Assembly: GCA_024684455.1 (NCBI GenBank)
Contig: JAIKWU010000028.1
Location: 1 to 36,663 of the forward strand
Length of the DNA stretch: 36,663 bases
From: Bacteroidaceae bacterium
GTDB lineage: Bacteria > Bacteroidota > Bacteroidia > Bacteroidales > Bacteroidaceae
Direction: 5' to 3'
Below are positions 7,218-14,666 of this stretch, piece by piece; within the stretch, counting starts at the first letter, position 1; each line of letters starts with the position of its first letter. The position numbers and the translations under genes are program-made. The notes below the pieces were generated by a model, which saw nothing but the letters and a program-made list of their open reading frames with translations, had not been told where the DNA came from and searched no databases.

Positions 7218-9953
7218 TTAAACCCTCAAGTAGCCTTGCTCAAATGCACTTGGATATTGGAACTTGGATTCGCGAATGGCGAACTTCACAATAAGATACT
7301 TCTCATCGATAGATACGATTTCGCCTTCTCCTAAGCTCTTATGAATCACTTTGTCGTGGATGCTGAGACATTCCCATGGTTTCGCATCCACGTCTTTCTT
7401 TTCTGATATCTCCTCACTTTGTGAGACATTGTCCTTTTCCACGGTTTCTTCTTCTGCCGTATCTATGGACTTATCCCACAAACCGATTACAGTACCTGCG
7501 TGCTTGTCAATACCTGCGTATTCCAGCGATGAATCTTCATAGCGCTTGAACTTATAGACAGCATCATTCATGAGTTCGCTATTGAATACGCCGAGGCTAA
7601 CCAGCAAGCTAAAGTCATCCAACGTCAATCCTGTCACTTTCTTGAAAAGTTCAGGTTCCAGTTGCATAATTACGTCTTTCAGACAATACTCGCGGAAGTC
7701 GGTAAGGTACATGAAAATAGGTATGCGTGTAGCAAACTTGATAAGTTTTTCCTGAATCTCTTTGCGCTTACTCTTGTATTCTTTTTCTTCTTCCGAAAGT
7801 TCTTTCTTCTGCTTTTGAGTAAGAGCATCGCCTTTTTCCTTTTTCGTTTTCTTGACGTGTTCCGACTTGTTGATAATGGTTTCGATGTCAGCATTGAGGT
7901 TACGGAAACCTTCAATATTCATCAAGGCCTTCATCGCCTCAGGATTGTTCATCAGGCGTTGCAGCGTCGCATTATCGACATTCACCAATACGGTACTTTC
8001 CCAACGACGTGCCAGCAACGTGGCGGTGGTTCCGCTCATCGCCATATCCAGCACTCCTGCAGCATCTATTTCCTTCATCGATGAACCGTCGAAGGCCAAT
8101 ATAGGCAGGAACTTGATGAACTGTTCCACTTTCTTCTCAGGATTGCTCTCTTCGACATTCAACTGACAACTGTATTCTTGCACAAGACGGAGGGCGCGAT
8201 TGGGTGCAAAATCAAAGACATAGCAGAAAGGTTTCAGTATCAGTTCTTCGCCCCATTCGTCTTTGGTCGTCCAAGGTGACTGCACGCGAAAAGCAGCTTG
8301 GAAATAAGTTTCTGGCGACGTCGTGTTGCGTAGCATCAATATGCCCGTCCATGGTCTGATGGTGACACCTGTCGAGAGTTTGCCGCATGAAAGCGTGATG
8401 GTCTTTGTCTGCTGAGGCTCTTCCATGGCATTATACACAGGCTCTACGGCACGGGCACCCATACCGGCAGCATTGCCTGCTGCGACAATCACTTTATAGT
8501 CAGAGAAGAAATGATTATACCGCTTCTGCAAGAGTTTTGCCATTGCTTCGCAGGCAGCTACCGAAGGCAAAAACCAGTAGGTGTGCTGTAGGTAACTGAG
8601 CAGGCGACTGTCTGAGAAGGGCATTGGCGGCTTCTCCGTGCCCAACTTCAAATCCGTGACAATATTCTCTGTATAAGCACCGCGAATCAAGTCGAGCCAT
8701 TTCTGAACGTATTCTTCATGAATAAAAACGTCACCTTCGGCACGGAAAAACTCATTGAGGTCAAACTCGTCAAATTCTCCTTGCGAGGCTATTTCGCGGA
8801 TGCTGTCTGGTAGTTGATAGGTAAGCATAATCATCTTCGGCAGTTGAGCATACGGGTTATGCTCTCCTTGCCAAGCTTCTTTGGCGGCTTGCTCGTCAGA
8901 GTACGTCCAGTTGTAGATTTGTTCTTCGATAAATTCACCCATGGAAATAGCGCGGAAGGGAGTACCGGAAAGGTAGAGGTATGCCCCTGTGCGTAGCGGC
9001 ATCAGTTCCTCGTCATACAGTTCGCGAGCCTCCAGTTCACGGACATTGTCGGCATCCTCTGTGATGAGTGCTCCTACTTCTTCTGCACGTGTGAGGGCTG
9101 GGTCTTTCTTGTCATAGAAATTCTTGGCATTCTTGCCCCACGCGCCATAGTGGTACTCGTCCAGCACGATGCAGTCCCAATCCACCGTCTGAATCCATTC
9201 GTTCGTGGCTTTGATGCCTCCCACGGCATTCTTACCGAGTACGTCTTGGAAAGAGGCAAAGCAGACGAAAGGTTTGTGCTCATTCACGTAGTTGAACTCG
9301 CGGTCGTCCTGCTTCTGGCAGAACTGCCAGCCGTCGAAGTCTTTGTGCGTCAGTAAGTCTTCTTCCCATGCTGTTCGTACGGCAGGCTTGAAGGTCAGCA
9401 CCAGCACCTTTGTCCAACCCATTTTGAGGGCAAGTTGATAGGTGGTAAAGGTCTTGCCAAAACGCATCTTGGCGTTCCAGAGGAAATGAGGAATGAGACC
9501 TCGGTTGGCAGGGTCATGCTTGAACGAGGTGAAATAAGTGGAGGTTTTGGTGACGGCTCGTTCTTGCTCTGGACGCATCGCGAAATCATAGATGCGTTCA
9601 ATCATCGTTTCTTTGCCAGCCACGGCAGTCGCAATGGCTTTCTCCACTCGTTCGACATCGCAGACAAACCATTCCCCCTCAGGATTGTGCACATGGTCTT
9701 TGCGCAGAATGCGGTGGATGATATGGTCGTCGAACGAGGAGCCGTCTTTACGCATGGCGGGACGCTTCAAGACAATACGATATGGGATGTTGCCTGTTAG
9801 ATTCTGCTCACGGACACGAGTTTCCACATCACGAGTTGTATAGCCTACTTTGAGCATCCCTGCGTGAGTGGGTACACCGATATGTTCGTAGGCATAGATG
9901 GTCGGAACCGACTCCGACTTACTAAGAAAAAATTCATTGTTTTTCGTTGCCAT
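7218..9953 (-). CDS. GIY-YIG/T5orf172-type nuclease fused to a DEAD/DEAH helicase
   Basis: A 911-residue protein, last gene of the restriction-like operon. Residues about 17-100 resemble T5orf172/GIY-YIG nucleases: TIYAYE, LKVGYTTRDVETRVREQ with R46 or R48, FDDHIIHRIL, and EWF at 94-96. A superfamily 2 helicase core follows: Walker A-like MRFGKT (163-168), FKPAVRTAW motif Ia (188-196), DEYH box (265-268), LSGTPFRA motif III (about 330), and motifs V/VI around STGVTIRPWTG and YFQAAFRVQSPW. The C-terminal third is Lys/Glu-rich (about 700-735), then ends in a segment unknown to me. It would supply DNA translocation and possibly cleavage for the adjacent methylases. Its start codon lies in a perfect hairpin. 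The exact restriction type is not clear. Confidence 0.85.
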   Translation of the reverse strand: MATKNNEFFLSKSESVPTIYAYEHIGVPTHAGMLKVGYTTRDVETRVREQNLTGNIPYRIVLKRPAMRKDGSSFDDHIIHRILRKDHVHNPEGEWFVCDVERVEKAIATAVAGKETMIERIYDFAMRPEQERAVTKTSTYFTSFKHDPANRGLIPHFLWNAKMRFGKTFTTYQLALKMGWTKVLVLTFKPAVRTAWEEDLLTHKDFDGWQFCQKQDDREFNYVNEHKPFVCFASFQDVLGKNAVGGIKATNEWIQTVDWDCIVLDEYHYGAWGKNAKNFYDKKDPALTRAEEVGALITEDADNVRELEARELYDEELMPLRTGAYLYLSGTPFRAISMGEFIEEQIYNWTYSDEQAAKEAWQGEHNPYAQLPKMIMLTYQLPDSIREIASQGEFDEFDLNEFFRAEGDVFIHEEYVQKWLDLIRGAYTENIVTDLKLGTEKPPMPFSDSRLLSYLQHTYWFLPSVAACEAMAKLLQKRYNHFFSDYKVIVAAGNAAGMGARAVEPVYNAMEEPQQTKTITLSCGKLSTGVTIRPWTGILMLRNTTSPETYFQAAFRVQSPWTTKDEWGEELILKPFCYVFDFAPNRALRLVQEYSCQLNVEESNPEKKVEQFIKFLPILAFDGSSMKEIDAAGVLDMAMSGTTATLLARRWESTVLVNVDNATLQRLMNNPEAMKALMNIEGFRNLNADIETIINKSEHVKKTKKEKGDALTQKQKKELSEEEKEYKSKRKEIQEKLIKFATRIPIFMYLTDFREYCLKDVIMQLEPELFKKVTGLTLDDFSLLVSLGVFNSELMNDAVYKFKRYEDSSLEYAGIDKHAGTVIGLWDKSIDTAEEETVEKDNVSQSEEISEKKDVDAKPWECLSIHDKVIHKSLGEGEIVSIDEKYLIVKFAIRESKFQYPSAFEQGYLRV

Positions 9954-9973
9954 AACTGAATTTTAGTTATGGC
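9949..9973 (-). promoter_or_regulatory. Hairpin enclosing the helicase start codon
   Basis: On the minus strand, GCCATAACT (9973-9965) and AGTTATGGC (9957-9949) form a perfect 9-bp stem with a 7-base loop. The ATG of the helicase gene (9953-9951) is inside the 3' arm. In the mRNA this would hide the start codon, so translational control or coupling is plausible. Function is inferred from structure only. Confidence 0.6.
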
Positions 9974-10006
9974 GCTCTGCATCCTGTGGGAGTTTTCTCA
10001 AAAAGC

Positions 10007-10046
10007 CTAGTCCTTCTAGAAAAACTAGCCAATCTAGAACTTCTAG
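10007..10046. repeat. 9-bp phased CTAG array (5 units)
   Basis: CTAG occurs at 10007, 10016, 10025, 10034 and 10043, an exact 9-bp period with five variable bases between. The last unit contains the stop codon of the four-helix-bundle gene. Because 9 is a multiple of three, all five units put a TAG stop in that gene's frame. Confidence 0.75.
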
Positions 10047-10702
10047 TTTCTTTCCTTCAGCCTTTCTTCCAGTTCTGTGATTCTGCGATATGCGGCCTTC
10101 AATTCGCGTTTCAGCCGTTCGATTTCTTCCCGCTGGTTAGTGCGGTAGCCCAGTCGTGCAGCAGTCATCCGCTCCTTAATGCCGCCTTCCTGGATAAAGG
10201 TCGCTTCCAACTGCTTTTGATACGTGGTCATCATCTTATCGACCATGTGGCAGAGGGTTAAGGCGATGTTCGACATCTCTTCCGCTGTCCATTGATGGAA
10301 AAAAACTTCGTAGTCTTCCAGTTTATTATGCTGGCGGCAGAACTTCAGCATACCGTCGTAGCGTGCATGACCAGGCATCCATCGTGTCAGATGGCGCGAG
10401 ACGAGAAAGTCTTCGTAGTCTTCCTTCAGTTCCTTGATGCTACTACGAGCCACGTTGAGCAGTTTCAGTTCCATTTCGGTCGAAGTCACACCGTCGGCCG
10501 ATCCTTCAACGATATTCTGCTTACCCGACCGTGCAGCTTGTACCATTTGGTCGATGGTGCGATCGCCACGTGTGAGGAAACGTTGGGTGAAGACGAAAGT
10601 CATCTGGTAAAGCACGACGGATTTCTGATAGAAATACAGGTCTTCCCAATTGGCTTGCTTACGCAGTATTCGTGCATCGTTGGGTTGTTGAAGGGTGTCC
10701 AT
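10043..10702 (-). CDS. Four-helix-bundle protein with coiled-coil C-terminus
   Basis: A 219-residue protein of the bacterial four-helix-bundle family (23S rRNA-intervening-sequence/Avd-like fold), probably the 'four helix bundle suffix' subgroup. Supporting segments are WEDLYFYQKSVVLYQMTFVF, DRTIDQMVQAARSGKQNIVEG and ELKLLNVARSSIKELKEDYEDFL. Residues about 186-217 (REEIERLKRELKAAYRRITE and onward) look like a coiled coil, so oligomerisation or docking to a partner is likely. The gene lies 95 bp after the Eco57I-type methylase and 89 bp before the helicase, on the same strand. Its position suggests a structural subunit of the restriction-like complex. No reverse transcriptase or variable repeat is present, so it is not a retroelement Avd. 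Confidence 0.75.
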   Translation of the reverse strand: MDTLQQPNDARILRKQANWEDLYFYQKSVVLYQMTFVFTQRFLTRGDRTIDQMVQAARSGKQNIVEGSADGVTSTEMELKLLNVARSSIKELKEDYEDFLVSRHLTRWMPGHARYDGMLKFCRQHNKLEDYEVFFHQWTAEEMSNIALTLCHMVDKMMTTYQKQLEATFIQEGGIKERMTAARLGYRTNQREEIERLKRELKAAYRRITELEERLKERN

Positions 10703-10719
10703 ATCTTTCGATTTGGTTG

Positions 10720-10751
10720 CGAAGATACATCGTTTCCCCTAAACTTACAAG
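10720..10751 (-). promoter_or_regulatory. Possible internal promoter before the four-helix-bundle gene
   Basis: The minus strand reads TATCTTCG at 10727-10720, one mismatch from TAnnTTTG, with CTTG at 10751-10748 and a 20-base spacer. It could give separate expression of the last two operon genes. Confidence 0.4.
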
Positions 10752-10797
10752 AAAATCTCTCACAAAATGTCAAAGAGCGCCGTGATGAGAGTTGTTT

Positions 10798-12294
10798 TTA
10801 TTCCATTGGACGAATCATGGATTCGATAAATGCGATTTCTTCCTCACTCAAGTTGTACTTCTTGTAAAGCATCTCGTCTGTCCAAGGATGAGAGAAGTCT
10901 TGGAGGGGAACAATTTCGTAAACTTTTGATGTCGCGTGTTGTGTGTTTTTCTTCAAAAGTACCAGAAATCTGAAGAAATTAGTTCGCATATACGACATGC
11001 AATTCTCGCATTTTTCTTGCGAGGTAAATGGACCAATTACAAGATAGGTTTCGGTGCAACATGTTTGCGGTGCACCATAGAATGGCTTACCAATTACGAA
11101 ATAAGGGAAATCGCCTCTTTCACCATAAGCATATGATATAAACACTTTATGTTCCGATACCCAATCTTTATTTAATGATATATTCTGTTCTTTTACATAC
11201 GCGTTATCTGGATAAGCATAAGTAAAAACATATCCAGGACTACTTTGCTTTACCAACTGAGGTTTTGTATCAAGACCGAAGGGCTTACGAGAACTAACGA
11301 CTTGCGTGAATGATTTGAATCCTTCTTTTGCCTTAACCTTCCTTAAAATGGATATTGCCTGATTAAAACGAATAAATGACTCTTCCCCTTCTTCCAAGAG
11401 CTTTCGGGTCATCTCATTAGTCGTATTTTTTCTCATGCTGATAACATTGCATAGCCCTTTATTATCTCTGTCCCAAAGGAAATAGCAAACTCCGCCAGAA
11501 ATGTCAATTCCAGGAAAACAATCATTGGCATCAAAATAATCCACAAGAACCCTTAAACGAGAGTCTGTAAGCATCTTATCACGAAAAGCATCCAGCCCCT
11601 TTCCACCTGCATACCACCTTGCAGGGATAATCATTGATAAGTACTTTGGGTTCAATTTCATAGCTTGTTCTACAAACAAATGATATAGTGGTTTTGCACT
11701 TGCCTTTGAGCCCCCATCATCCATCTGATACGGGGGATTGCCAACGATTACGTCAAACTTCATATTTGGAAAGAACTGTTTGGGATTATCTGTGTGAATA
11801 AACATGTAGGCATATTGCTCTGCCTCGGAGCCTCGGTCATAGACCGCTTGGGAAGCACCGCAGTATTTGCACTTTCCGTTCTCCCACGTGTGATAGATGT
11901 TTTTGTAGAGAATGTTGCCGCTTGCTGTGTCAAATTTCGAGATGCTATATTCGCTGTTGGCTTCTTTGGAACAATATACCGAACGGCGAGCGAGCAGAGA
12001 GGTGAGTTCGGTGATGGCAATGCCGAATACCTGATGGTGCAGGATATGGTCGATACGTTGCTGGCGGTCAGGAATCACTTTTTCCAGCCCTTTGTCGAGC
12101 CGCTTCACAATCTCTCGCAGAAAGACACCGCTCTTGGTGAAAGGGGCGAGAAACGTGGTGTCGGGACTCTCAAATAGTTCCTGCGGTAACAGGTCAAGCA
12201 TCTTGTTGGCCAGTTCGGGTGGTGTAAATACCTCGTCGTTGCTCAGATTGGCAAGGCAGTTGAGCACATCGGGATTGTAGGGTTGTGTGTTCAT
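10798..12294 (-). CDS. Eco57I-type adenine-N6 DNA methyltransferase
   Basis: A 498-residue methylase. EVFTPPELANKMLD (21-34) is the typical start of N6-adenine methylase cores. FLAPFTKSGVFLREIV (48-63) matches the S-adenosylmethionine-binding motif I, and the catalytic NPPY is at 186-189 (DVIVGNPPYQMDDGGS). A small CKYC pair at 142-145 may bind zinc. The C-terminal part after about residue 300 is the probable target-recognition region. The DNA from about 10930 to 11820 is visibly more AT-rich than the start of the gene, suggesting a replaced or imported specificity half. The gene starts four bases after the stop of the upstream methylase-like gene, so the two are probably co-translated. Homologues are annotated as restriction-modification methylases. 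Confidence 0.88.
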   Translation of the reverse strand: MNTQPYNPDVLNCLANLSNDEVFTPPELANKMLDLLPQELFESPDTTFLAPFTKSGVFLREIVKRLDKGLEKVIPDRQQRIDHILHHQVFGIAITELTSLLARRSVYCSKEANSEYSISKFDTASGNILYKNIYHTWENGKCKYCGASQAVYDRGSEAEQYAYMFIHTDNPKQFFPNMKFDVIVGNPPYQMDDGGSKASAKPLYHLFVEQAMKLNPKYLSMIIPARWYAGGKGLDAFRDKMLTDSRLRVLVDYFDANDCFPGIDISGGVCYFLWDRDNKGLCNVISMRKNTTNEMTRKLLEEGEESFIRFNQAISILRKVKAKEGFKSFTQVVSSRKPFGLDTKPQLVKQSSPGYVFTYAYPDNAYVKEQNISLNKDWVSEHKVFISYAYGERGDFPYFVIGKPFYGAPQTCCTETYLVIGPFTSQEKCENCMSYMRTNFFRFLVLLKKNTQHATSKVYEIVPLQDFSHPWTDEMLYKKYNLSEEEIAFIESMIRPME

Positions 12295-12298
12295 ATTC

Positions 12299-13195
12299 TT
12301 ATTTAATCAAATCTACAAATCTCAATTCTTTGTCGTTCTCCCAATCGCGAATCATACAATAGGTGCCGTTGTGACGGCGGATGTCGTCCAGCTGACATCC
12401 CATGCAATCGATACGTTGCTCGAGGTCGTCGAAAAGGGAAGGAACGATTTCTATGACACCGTTCTTGCAAGAGTCGGGCACTACACCCTTCAGACCATCC
12501 ATTTGCCAGAGGTTCCACGAGATGATATCAGCGATGCACAGGATATTTTTCTTTGTGGGAACCTTGCCAAACTTCGCCTGATAATACTCGATGAAGGAGA
12601 TGAGCTGGGTTTCGCGTGCCAAGAGCAAGTTGTCGCCTTGCCACTCATAGCCGTATGTGTTCATGTAGGCTATCTGTGCCCATTCGGACCACTCGCCGCT
12701 CGTCTTGGTGTTTTCGCTGACAAGACGGAGTTTGCGGTCGAGCAGGCCGATACGTTCAGAAAGTGGGATGGGCTTTCCTGTCGTCGTGTCGTAGCGGCTG
12801 ACGAGATAAGGGGCTTCGCCACAGGTGATTTCCAGGCAATTGAGGCGTACATAGTCCTTCCATTTCATGTCATCGGGCAAAGCATCATCCACAAGGTTGT
12901 TCTGTGCGTTGCAAATCCATGACGGCGTGAACACTTCCGCCATGTCCTTGGCACGGTCGGTCTGCTGCTCCTTCGATTTCAACACACGGGGACGGATAAT
13001 GTCGCCACGTTCGCCTGTAATCAGTTGCGGAAGGATTTCCTGGGCGTAGCCATAGCCGTCGCCCAACGATTCGTAGTCATGGGTACACCAAAGGATGTTG
13101 CGCTGCGTGGTATGGTCGCGCAGCAAGACTTCCAGCACTTCGGGCATGGTTTGCCACAGTTCGTTCTCGCGGATGTCGATGTCGCTGAAAGGCAT
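12299..13195 (-). CDS. Methylase-fold partner lacking the catalytic NPPY ('restriction endonuclease subunit M'-like)
   Basis: About 298 residues when started at MPFSDIDIREN (ATG at 13195). The frame stays open upstream to 13303, but that extension falls in the leader/terminator region and looks non-coding. DMAEVFTPSWICNAQNNLVD (85-104) is the same pre-motif I segment as in N6-adenine methylases, and LEITCGEAPYLVSRYD (121-136) sits where motif I belongs. The place of NPPY holds ISWNLWQMDG (about 225-234), so catalysis is doubtful. It is the first gene of the operon and nearly abuts the active methylase. It may be a regulatory or DNA-recognition partner in a heterodimer; this is inferred from the gene pair, not known. 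Confidence 0.72.
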   Translation of the reverse strand: MPFSDIDIRENELWQTMPEVLEVLLRDHTTQRNILWCTHDYESLGDGYGYAQEILPQLITGERGDIIRPRVLKSKEQQTDRAKDMAEVFTPSWICNAQNNLVDDALPDDMKWKDYVRLNCLEITCGEAPYLVSRYDTTTGKPIPLSERIGLLDRKLRLVSENTKTSGEWSEWAQIAYMNTYGYEWQGDNLLLARETQLISFIEYYQAKFGKVPTKKNILCIADIISWNLWQMDGLKGVVPDSCKNGVIEIVPSLFDDLEQRIDCMGCQLDDIRRHNGTYCMIRDWENDKELRFVDLIK

Positions 13196-13265
13196 TGGCG
13201 AAGAAAAACGTGTTTGCCAATACCCAAGCAAACTAATAAAGAAAGATGAGGTGTCAGACCCGACA

Positions 13266-13359
13266 AACAAAAAATGCGTGGGTATCGACTGCTGCCTGCC
13301 CACCGTTTAGGTCCTGAGAAAAACCTTGTAAATAGACAAGCAGAGCGAACACCACGCAT
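13266..13359 (-). terminator. Intrinsic terminator ending the structured leader RNA
   Basis: On the minus strand ATGCGTGG (13359-13352) pairs with CCACGCAT (13281-13274), followed by a T run. Inside, TGCTTGTC pairs with GGCAGGCA (two G-U pairs) and TTTA/AGGT with ACCT/TAAA, giving one long interrupted hairpin. The TTTTTTGTTTGTC tail resembles that of the terminator at 13697. Confidence 0.6.
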
Positions 13360-13562
13360 GAGGATATACGTTTTGCACCCGCAAAGTGTGCATGAGGGCA
13401 TGATTAGCCCTCTGCACACCAACGGATGCTGTATATCACATCCGCGGCATCTACTCCACGATGTTTTTGATTTACAGTCTTGAATTTCTCAGGTTCAAAC
13501 GGTCAAAAACAAAGCGTAGCAAACGCCTTTCAGTATGTCGGTGTCACAGCGTCATGCTGCAA
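13266..13562 (-). ncRNA. Putative structured small RNA or attenuating leader upstream of the restriction-like operon
   Basis: A strong promoter (13601-13569) would start a minus-strand transcript near 13562. The next 300 bases lack a credible gene but contain several hairpins: GGATG...CATCC with loop tgatatacag; GTGTGCA/AGGGC with GCCCT/TGCACAC; and a 3' hairpin described separately, followed by TTTTTT. The transcript would be about 295 nt. I looked for RNase P, tmRNA and SRP core sequences and did not find them. It could be 6S-like, an unnamed Bacteroidales RNA, or a leader that terminates before the methylase gene 70 bases on. Confidence 0.5.
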
Positions 13563-13568
13563 CAAGTG

Positions 13569-13601
13569 CAAAGGTACGACAAATAATTAACAATTAACAA
13601 T
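13569..13601 (-). promoter_or_regulatory. Promoter for the leader RNA / restriction-like operon
   Basis: The minus strand carries TACCTTTG at 13576-13569 with ATTG at 13601-13598, a 21-base spacer. This matches the Bacteroidetes sigma factor consensus well. No equally good promoter is seen between the terminator and the first methylase gene. Confidence 0.65.
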
Positions 13602-13696
13602 GAATAATTAAAAAGTTTCTCGGAGATTGTTGTTTTATGGGCTTTTCAAGGGCGTTAACTCTGTTGAAATTTGCATTGTGGTGGAGTCTTGACAAA

Positions 13697-13724
13697 CAAA
13701 AAAAGCCAGTTCAGCGAACTGGCT
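13697..13724 (-). terminator. Intrinsic terminator after the glycine-zipper lipoprotein gene
   Basis: On the minus strand AGCCAGTTC and GAACTGGCT form a 9-bp stem with loop GCT, followed by TTTTTTT. It lies about 45 bp past the stop codon. The stretch from here to the leader promoter (13602-13696) holds nothing I recognise apart from AT-rich TTAATTG repeats. Confidence 0.85.
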
Positions 13725-13769
13725 TGTAGTGAGAAGTCGTATGCGGACTGATGTCGCAAAGGGTATGTC

Positions 13770-14507
13770 TTACCTTACCTTGATGCGCATCTGAGCCGAG
13801 GCGTTGCCGTGCGTAGTGCTGTTGGCGTAAGCGATGATGTCACAAGTGCGCGACTTTGGACGGCTCTTGCAGAAGGCTTTGGCCTTGTAGCGGATGGTTT
13901 GTCCTGGTTGAATAGTGACGACATTGGTAGGCGAGAAGGCGAAGTTGTTGGGGTGTGTCGGGTCGTCGATGACAAGTTCAACGTTGGCTGGTATCGTACC
14001 GTTGTTGCGCACCTCGTAGATGACGTTGACGGTTTCGTAGCGTCCGAAGTGAGCGTCGCCGTCTTCGTCCTGATAGGTCAGGTTGCGGATGCTGAGTTGA
14101 GAACCGTAGTTGTTGTATGAGACACCCCTGCGACTACGGGTTTCGCGTTCGCTGGCACGATTCGTATAGCCGCTGTCGTAATCATAGCCGCCACCTGTCT
14201 GGTAGTTCGACTGACTTTCGTAACCAGAGTCATCGTACGACTTTGTCGTCTTGTTCTTGGGGGTGGCGATAGTGTATCCGATGGCCGCACCGGCAATGGT
14301 ACCGATGACGCTGCCCAGCATGGCTTTTCCAGGTCCTTGATGGCGGCTGGTGGACATCCAGCCGATGGCTTCGCCGATGGTACCTCCAATTTCAGCACCA
14401 GCCATCGTTCCGAGGTAACTGCGCGTGCTCATGTCGGTGCAACTGCTGAGGCTTCCTGTCAGCAAAACGGCAGAGAGGAAATAAGCAATCTTCTTCATAA
14501 CTTTCAT
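13770..14507 (-). CDS. Glycine-zipper lipoprotein
   Basis: About 245 residues from ATG 14507. The frame is open to 14531, but the promoter -7 element lies there, so a start at 14507 or 14498 (MKKIAYFLSAVLLTG) is preferred. A hydrophobic signal ends in the lipobox SLSSC, so the product is probably a lipoprotein in the outer or inner membrane. Two glycine-rich helices, GTMAGAEIGGTIGEAIGWM and MLGSVIGTIAGAAIGYTI, form a glycine-zipper pair that may insert in membrane. A Ser/Tyr/Gly-rich linker follows, then a beta-rich domain of about 110 residues (IRNLTYQDEDGDAHFGRYET and onward) like an immunoglobulin-type fold. It is single-gene with its own promoter and terminator. Function unknown. Confidence 0.75.
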   Translation of the reverse strand: MKVMKKIAYFLSAVLLTGSLSSCTDMSTRSYLGTMAGAEIGGTIGEAIGWMSTSRHQGPGKAMLGSVIGTIAGAAIGYTIATPKNKTTKSYDDSGYESQSNYQTGGGYDYDSGYTNRASERETRSRRGVSYNNYGSQLSIRNLTYQDEDGDAHFGRYETVNVIYEVRNNGTIPANVELVIDDPTHPNNFAFSPTNVVTIQPGQTIRYKAKAFCKSRPKSRTCDIIAYANSTTHGNASAQMRIKVR

Positions 14508-14528
14508 GCAATTAGTGGTTTTACGCTG

Positions 14529-14536
14529 CAAAGATA
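14529..14536 (-). promoter_or_regulatory. Promoter -7 element of the lipoprotein gene
   Basis: The minus strand reads TATCTTTG here, a full match to TAnnTTTG, placing transcription start near 14522. No clear -33 TTTG is present. Confidence 0.5.
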
Positions 14537-14600
14537 AGACATTTATGAATTTGCCGCACGACCGATTTGCCTAAACTTGCGTGGGGATTTCCCTATCGTA

Positions 14601-14666
14601 CCTCGGGAATACTCGGAAACTCTCTGAGAAACTCGGAATTATCCGTGTGTTTCCGTTTATTTCCGT
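14601..14666. repeat. 10-bp phased array, CTCGG / TCCGT cores
   Basis: CTCGG occurs at 14602, 14612 and 14632 (degenerate CTCTG at 14622), then TCCGT at 14642, 14652 and 14662, all on one 10-bp grid. On the minus strand this is ACGGA three times followed by the inverted TCCGAG half, so the halves can pair. The array starts inside the last codons of nudC. The rest of the gap (14537-14600) shows nothing clear. Confidence 0.65.

Noticed and set aside
10043-10702. Avd protein of a diversity-generating retroelement
   Set aside because: The fold family is similar, but no reverse transcriptase, template repeat or variable repeat is visible.
13196-13303. N-terminal extension of the methylase-like gene to 13303
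   Set aside because: It would read through the terminator tail and leader. The translation is unlike the family, and MPFSDIDIREN is a natural start.
13266-13562. RNase P RNA, tmRNA or SRP RNA
   Set aside because: The invariant GAGGAAAGTCC, the tmRNA ends with tag frame, and the SRP apical GGAA loop region were not found. A CAGCAG segment in the terminator hairpin only superficially recalls SRP RNA.
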